A DNA stretch of 64,000 nucleotides from Brachybacterium sp. EE-P12. GTDB lineage: Bacteria; Actinomycetota; Actinomycetes; Actinomycetales; Dermabacteraceae. The notes under the pieces were generated by a model. It did not search any database, was not told where the DNA came from, and worked only from the letters and a program-made list of their open reading frames with translations. Positions 59,982 through 64,000 of this stretch are shown here, piece after piece; the first letter of the stretch is position 1, and each line of letters opens with the position of its first letter. The position numbers were made by a program, and so were the translations under genes. Where the stretch lies: the NCBI RefSeq assembly GCF_003711805.1, contig NZ_QXCP01000005.1:248001-312000 (forward strand), in the 5' to 3' direction.

Positions 59982-60260
59982 TTGATCCGACCCCGCACAC
60001 CGCTCACCGCCGAGGTCCAGCACGTGAGCGACCCCCGTGGCCGACGCGATCTCCCCGTCGAACGGGGACGGCGGCTGGATGACTACGAGTACCAGATCAT
60101 CACCGTCCCGCGGGGCAGCTCGATCGGGCAGGTCCGCGCGGAGCTCGCCGAGCAGGCCGAGTACGGGCGCTGGGAGCATGCCCGCACCCGCCTGTACATG
60201 GGCGGCGGCAAGAAGGTGTGGATGCGGCGACGGATCATCCGGGTGCAGTCGACGCTGTAG
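59982..60260 (+). CDS. DUF5703-family small protein
   Basis: A 92-residue basic protein found across actinobacteria. The conserved block is DDYEYQIITVPRGSSIGQVR, then ELAEQAEYGRWEHARTRLYM and KVWMRRRIIRV. Function unknown. AGGAGG five bases before TTG 59982 decides the start; a GTG at 60024 would give a 78-residue protein that still has the whole conserved block. No membrane segment. Confidence 0.78.
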   Translation: MIRPRTPLTAEVQHVSDPRGRRDLPVERGRRLDDYEYQIITVPRGSSIGQVRAELAEQAEYGRWEHARTRLYMGGGKKVWMRRRIIRVQSTL

Positions 60261-60328
60261 ACCGCCGGGCCGTCCACATCCGGGCCCTCCACGACGCATC
60301 GGCCTCCCGCGTCTGATGGGATGGGCAG

Positions 60329-60832
60329 GTGCCCGCGACGTCCCCGCTCCTGCTCCTCGTGCTGCTGGTGGTGTACCTGCCGCCCGCGGCGGTGCTCGCC
60401 TGGCACGACGGCCGCTCCCATCGCCTCCCGAACCGCTGGGTGGCGGGGCTGAGCGGCGCAGTGGTGCTGGCGCTCGCGGTCCTCGCGCTCCTGGCCCCCA
60501 CCCTGCGCCCGGCGCTGTGGACCGCGGCGGCGCTCGCCCTCGTGCTCGGTGCAGGGGCCCTCGCGGTCGGGCTCGCCGCGCCCTCGCTGCTGGGGATGGG
60601 CGATGCGAAGACGGTGCCCGTCGTCGTGCTGATGTCGGCGTCGCTCGGCGGGGAGGTGCTCATCGCGGGCCTGCTGGGCGCGGCGCTGCTGGCCGGCCTG
60701 CTCGGTGCGGCGGTCATGCTCGTCTCCCGGCGCGCCGGGGTGCGCTTCGCCGTCGGCCCCGTGCTGCTCGCGGCCCCGTTCCTGGGGCTGCTCGGGGCGC
60801 CGCTGGTCGCCTCCGCCCTCGGCACCGCCTGA
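60329..60832 (+). CDS. A24-family prepilin-type peptidase, short form
   Basis: A 167-residue membrane protein of about five helices with both catalytic Asp sites of prepilin/TadV peptidases: AWHDGRSHRLPNRW near residue 25 and LLGMGDAKTVPVV near residue 92 (G-x-G-D motif). It lacks the N-terminal methylase domain, as in TadV/CpaA types. It would cleave pilin-like signal peptides, but no pilin or secretion gene lies in this window, so its partners are elsewhere. GTG start with only a weak ribosome site. Confidence 0.8.
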   Translation: MPATSPLLLLVLLVVYLPPAAVLAWHDGRSHRLPNRWVAGLSGAVVLALAVLALLAPTLRPALWTAAALALVLGAGALAVGLAAPSLLGMGDAKTVPVVVLMSASLGGEVLIAGLLGAALLAGLLGAAVMLVSRRAGVRFAVGPVLLAAPFLGLLGAPLVASALGTA

Positions 60833-60890
60833 CCTGCCGGCGGCTCATGCCGGTGCCGCTCCGTTCGAGGCTCGCGCCGGCCCCGCCCCC

Positions 60891-61721
60891 TCAGCGGCCG
60901 CGGCGACGCTGCCGGGAGACCTCGTAGAGGGCGAGGGAGCCGGCCACCGACGCGTTCAGCGAGGAGGCGCTGCCTCCCATGGGGATCTCGGCGACGACGT
61001 CGCAGGCCTCCCGCCAGCCCGCGCTCATCCCGACGGTCTCGTTGCCGACGACGAGCAGGGTCGGTCCGGTCAGATCGACGTCGGCGAGCTCGTGCCCGCC
61101 CGCCTCGTCCAGACCGATCACTGTCCACGGCTCCCCTGCGGCGCGGCGGCCGCAGAGCCATTCCAGCACCTCCCGGTGGGAGGGCAGGCGCAGCACGGGG
61201 ACCGCGAAGACGGAGCCGGTGCTCGCCCGGATCGCGGCAGGGTCCCAGGGATCCGCGGCGTGCCCGGTCACGACGAGCCCCGCCCCGCCGAGGGCATCGA
61301 CCGAGCGGGCCAGGGAGCCGATGTTCCCGGGGCTCGTCGGCCGGTCGAAGACGACCACGACCGACGCCGGCGCCGGGGCGAGCCGGGAGGGATCGTCGGC
61401 GGGAACGGCCGCGACGACGAGCAGCTCCGGGACGCCGTCCTCCCTCTCCCCCAGCTCGGCCATCAGCTCGGGCGCGAGATGGACCACCGGCGCCGGCGGT
61501 GATTCGAGCAGCTCCCGCGCCCAGCGCGAGGGGTCATCGCGACCGTCGGCGAGCAGGGCACGGATCTCGTGGCCGTGGGCGATCGCCTGGGTGATCGGGC
61601 GGACGCCCTGGACGATCATCTCGCCGCTGCGGGTGCGCTTGGTGCGGTTGGTCAGCAGGGCCTGCCACTGCTGGAACCGGGCGTTGCGCCGTTCGATGCG
61701 CTGCGGGACGCGGCGGGTCAT
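60891..61721 (-). CDS. TrmH/SpoU-family RNA methyltransferase
   Basis: A 276-residue SPOUT enzyme. N-terminal substrate-binding part: RIERRNARFQQWQALLTNRT and IVQGVRPITQAIAHGHEIRA. SAM knot: VFDRPTSPGNIGSLARSVDA, LLVVGNETVGMSAGW and IPMGGSASSLNASVAGSLAL. All three motifs are intact. The target ribose is unknown. ATG 61721 overlaps the trmL stop, so two SPOUT genes are coupled. Confidence 0.86.
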   Translation of the reverse strand: MTRRVPQRIERRNARFQQWQALLTNRTKRTRSGEMIVQGVRPITQAIAHGHEIRALLADGRDDPSRWARELLESPPAPVVHLAPELMAELGEREDGVPELLVVAAVPADDPSRLAPAPASVVVVFDRPTSPGNIGSLARSVDALGGAGLVVTGHAADPWDPAAIRASTGSVFAVPVLRLPSHREVLEWLCGRRAAGEPWTVIGLDEAGGHELADVDLTGPTLLVVGNETVGMSAGWREACDVVAEIPMGGSASSLNASVAGSLALYEVSRQRRRGR

Positions 61722-62185
61722 GCCCCGGCCCCGTCGTAGCCGAGCTGGCGCCACGCCTCGTAGACGGCGATCGAGACCGCGTTGGCGAGGTTCAGGGAGC
61801 GGCGCGCCGGGAGCATCGGGATCCGGACCCGGGAGGTGATGCGCGGATGCTCCATGACCTCCTCGGGCAGGCCGGTCGGCTCGGTGCCGAACAGCAGGAC
61901 GTCCTCGCGGCGGTAGTCGACCTCGCCGAGGGTGGTCTCGGTGCGGGCCGTGAACGCGAAGACCCGCGCTCCGGGCACGGCGGCCAGTGCATGCTCGAGA
62001 TCGGGATGGATGCTCACCTCGGCGAGGTCGTGGTAGTCCAGCCCCGCTCGCCGAAGCTTCGCGTCCTCGAGGTCGAAGCCGAGGGGCTCGATGAGGTGCA
62101 GGCGGGCACCGGTCACGGCGGCCAGCCGGATGGCGTTGCCGGTGTTGCCCGCGATCGCGGGCTCGTGGAGGAAGACGTGGACCAT
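61718..62185 (-). CDS. trmL: tRNA (cytidine-34-2'-O)-methyltransferase TrmL
   Basis: A 155-residue minimal SPOUT methyltransferase. VFLHEPAIAGNTGNAIRLAA, LFGTEPTGLPEEVM and IPMLPARRSLNLANAVSIAV are the three SAM motifs in typical TrmL form. It modifies the wobble base of leucine tRNAs. The nearby tRNA-Leu here has anticodon GAG, not one of the known E. coli TrmL targets. Confidence 0.9.
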   Translation of the reverse strand: MVHVFLHEPAIAGNTGNAIRLAAVTGARLHLIEPLGFDLEDAKLRRAGLDYHDLAEVSIHPDLEHALAAVPGARVFAFTARTETTLGEVDYRREDVLLFGTEPTGLPEEVMEHPRITSRVRIPMLPARRSLNLANAVSIAVYEAWRQLGYDGAGA

Positions 62186-62243
62186 GCGGAGGATTCTTCC
62201 ACGCGGGCCGGGGCCGCTCGCGCCGGCCTGCGCGAGAGCAGCC

Positions 62244-63635
62244 TCAGAACACCAGGAACAGCGCGCCGGCGATGAGGAAGCCGATCACGGACTCGAGGGT
62301 CTGCTGCACGGTCCAGGTGCGCAGGGTGGTGGCGACGTCCATGTTCAGCAGCCGGCCCACCAGCCAGAAGCCGGAGTCGTTCACGTGCGAGGCGAACACC
62401 GAGCCCGCGGCGGTCGCGACCGTGATCGCGGCGATCTGTCCCGGACTGTAGCCGGCGGCGGCGACGGCCGGGGCCATGAGGCCTGCGGCGGTGACCAGCG
62501 CGACCGTGGCGGAGCCCTGGGCCAGGCGCATCACCACGGCGATGACGTAGGCGGCCAGGATGAGCGGCAGGCCGAGGTCGCCGAGGACGTCGGAGAGCGC
62601 GTCGCCGATCCCGGAGGTGCGCAGCACCCCGCCGAACATGCCGCCCGCGCCGGTGATCAGCACGACCGAGCAGATCGGGCCGAGGGAGGAGTCCACGATC
62701 TTCTCCAGGGCGGTGCCGTGCTCGCCGCGCCGGAAGCCAAGCACCACGAGGGCCACGAGCACGGAGATCAGCAGCGCGACGGCGGAGGTGCCGAGGGTGG
62801 ACAGCACCCCGTACCAGGTCGCGGTCTCGTCGACGGAGCCGGCGGCGCGCAGGAAGTCCAGTCCGGTGTTCAGGAAGATCAGCACCATCGGCAGCAGCAG
62901 CACCGCGATGACCGTGCCGACCTTCGGCGGGTTCGCGACGGGCTCGTCGCTGCCGCCGCCGAAGACCCCGCCGACCTGGGCGAGGGTGAAGGGGAACTTC
63001 CTCGCCGTGACCCGGCCCCACAGCACGCCGGTGAGATAGAAGGTCGGCACGGCGCACACCAGGCCGATGAGCAGCACCATGCCGAGGTTCGCGCCGTAGA
63101 GCTCGGTCGCGGTGACGGGGCCGGGATGCGGGGGCACGAAGACGTGCATCGCGGAGAAGGCGACGGCGGAGGGCATCGCGTACAGCAGAACGGGCCCGCC
63201 CAGCCTGGCGGCGACCGCGAAGACGATCGGCAGCATCACCACGAGCCCCGCGTCGAAGAACATGGGGAAGCCCATGAGCAGGGAGGCGATGCCGAGGGCC
63301 AGGGGGGCGCGCTTCTCGCCGAAGACCCGGATCATCGTCTCGGCGAGCACGGTCGCGCCGCCGGAGTTCTCGATGAGCTTGCCGAGCATCGCGCCGAGGC
63401 CCACGAGCAGGGCGACGCTGGCGAGGGTGCCGCCGAAGCCGTCCAGCAGGACGTCGACGATGTCGCCGGAGGGGATGCCGGTGGCGAAGGCCGTCAGGAG
63501 GCTGACCAGCACGAGGGTGAGGAAGGCGTGCAGCTTGAAGCGGATGACGAGCACGAGGATGAGGGCGATGGCGCCGGCCGCGATCGCGAGGAGGGGCGCG
63601 GCTCCGAGTGTCTGGGACCAGCCGTCGATCTCCAT
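62244..63635 (-). CDS. gntP: GntP-family gluconate:H+ symporter
   Basis: A 463-residue transporter with about 12-14 helices. LVGLGAMLGKLIENSGGATVLAE, FFDAGLVVMLPIVFAVA and AMHVFVPPHPGPVTATELYG (in parts) are GntP hallmarks, as is ASHVNDSGFWLVGRL near the C-terminus. The likely substrate is gluconate or a related sugar acid; no gluconokinase is adjacent. AGGAG precedes ATG 63635. Function by family only. Confidence 0.9.
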   Translation of the reverse strand: MEIDGWSQTLGAAPLLAIAAGAIALILVLVIRFKLHAFLTLVLVSLLTAFATGIPSGDIVDVLLDGFGGTLASVALLVGLGAMLGKLIENSGGATVLAETMIRVFGEKRAPLALGIASLLMGFPMFFDAGLVVMLPIVFAVAARLGGPVLLYAMPSAVAFSAMHVFVPPHPGPVTATELYGANLGMVLLIGLVCAVPTFYLTGVLWGRVTARKFPFTLAQVGGVFGGGSDEPVANPPKVGTVIAVLLLPMVLIFLNTGLDFLRAAGSVDETATWYGVLSTLGTSAVALLISVLVALVVLGFRRGEHGTALEKIVDSSLGPICSVVLITGAGGMFGGVLRTSGIGDALSDVLGDLGLPLILAAYVIAVVMRLAQGSATVALVTAAGLMAPAVAAAGYSPGQIAAITVATAAGSVFASHVNDSGFWLVGRLLNMDVATTLRTWTVQQTLESVIGFLIAGALFLVF

Positions 63636-63806
63636 GGGGGATCTCCTGGGGTGGAAGGGAGGCGGGCAGCGGCCCGCCGTGGAGGGGTCGGGGCGGTGCG
63701 TCCGACGCTTCTGCTGCGGGTCCGACTCGTCGCCCTCAGGCCATCCTCGCAGGCACACGGGAGGAACGGGGCGCGCCGCGGCCCGGACGTGCGGCGGCGG
63801 GCATGC

Positions 63807-63845
63807 GAGAAGGCCCCGACTCGTGGAACGAACCGAGGCCTTCTC
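63807..63845 (-). terminator. Hairpin terminator downstream of tRNA-Leu
   Basis: GAGAAGGCC (63807-63815) and GGCCTTCTC (63837-63845) form a 9-bp stem, starting seven bases after the tRNA 3' end on the minus strand. The remaining gap to gntP (63636-63806) holds nothing else I recognise. Confidence 0.65.
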
Positions 63846-63851
63846 CTGCGG

Positions 63852-63937
63852 TGTCCGAGGGGGGACTTGAACCCCCACGCCCTAAAGCGGGCACTAGCAC
63901 CTCAAGCTAGCGCGTCTACCAATTCCGCCACCCGGAC
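63852..63937 (-). tRNA. tRNA-Leu (anticodon GAG)
   Basis: An 86-base class II tRNA. The acceptor GTCCGGG pairs with CTCGGAC (one G-U), D-arm GGCGGAATTGGTAGACGC, anticodon stem CTAGC/GCTAG with loop TTGAGGT giving GAG, a long variable arm (TGCCCGCTTTAGGGCGT), and T-arm GGGGGTTCAAGTCCCCC. The 3' CCA is not encoded (the genome continues CCG after the discriminator A). TACTGT at 63965-63970 on the minus strand may be its -10. Confidence 0.96.
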
Positions 63938-64000
63938 AGGTGATCGTCATGCTGACAGGGAAGACAGTAGCACGCGCTCGGGGTCAGGACGCACCCGAAA

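Overview
The window looks like chromosome from a very high-GC Gram-positive actinobacterium. The evidence is a set of lineage markers: RbpA, mycothiol ligase MshC, the Pup system (Pup, PafA, Dop, ARC/Mpa), a fused PafBC, HelY, a DUF5703 protein and GlgM-type glycogen synthase. Gene order and protein character fit the Micrococcales, perhaps Brachybacterium or a relative; that placement is inference. Almost everything is ordinary core chromosome, with dense operons and many 4-base start/stop overlaps. I saw no insertion sequence, prophage, integron or CRISPR array.

Layout. 1-1.2 kb: an SOS mutagenesis pair (imuA, 5' end of imuB) behind a perfect LexA box. 1.3-5.5 kb: polyol dehydrogenase, a frameshifted methyltransferase, an MFS exporter and an MmyB-type regulator. 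5.6-10.7 kb: the most accessory-looking block, with a glutamate-synthase-like flavoprotein, a pyruvate-oxidase-like ThDP enzyme and a CYP152-type peroxygenase P450, the last two divergent across a palindromic operator. 10.7-23.9 kb: RNA methyltransferase, ABC ATPase, RNB nuclease, glycogen genes glgM/glgC, serB, fabG, two related membrane proteins, SURF1, GDPD and rbpA with a sigma-R-like promoter. 23.9-35 kb: one long leftward run of fxsA, ppm1, lnt, an amidohydrolase-like remnant, helY, a lipid kinase, tatC, tatA and pafBC. 35-42 kb: DUF3866, then fmt-rsmB-rpe, an FMN riboswitch controlling a PnuC-fold transporter (probably riboflavin uptake), and hisE-hisG.

42-64 kb: an MFS gene behind an 8-codon leaderless ORF, a dicarboxylate symporter, a degenerate PriA, two FKBPs, then arc-dop-pup-pafA with no proteasome genes in the usual slot between pup and pafA. 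After that come trmI, a site-2 protease, PAC2, mshC, uppP, small proteins, two SPOUT methyltransferases, a gluconate permease and tRNA-Leu(GAG).

The strongest points for follow-up are: (1) a Pup system apparently without a proteasome, whose ARC ATPase lacks the C-terminal docking motif; (2) the FMN riboswitch that reassigns a PnuC homologue to riboflavin import; (3) the ThDP oxidase/CYP152 pair, which could couple H2O2 production to its use; (4) a recurring TAnnnT-N6/7-start arrangement that marks leaderless transcripts, including one short upstream ORF. All calls come from reading the sequence; no database search was run.
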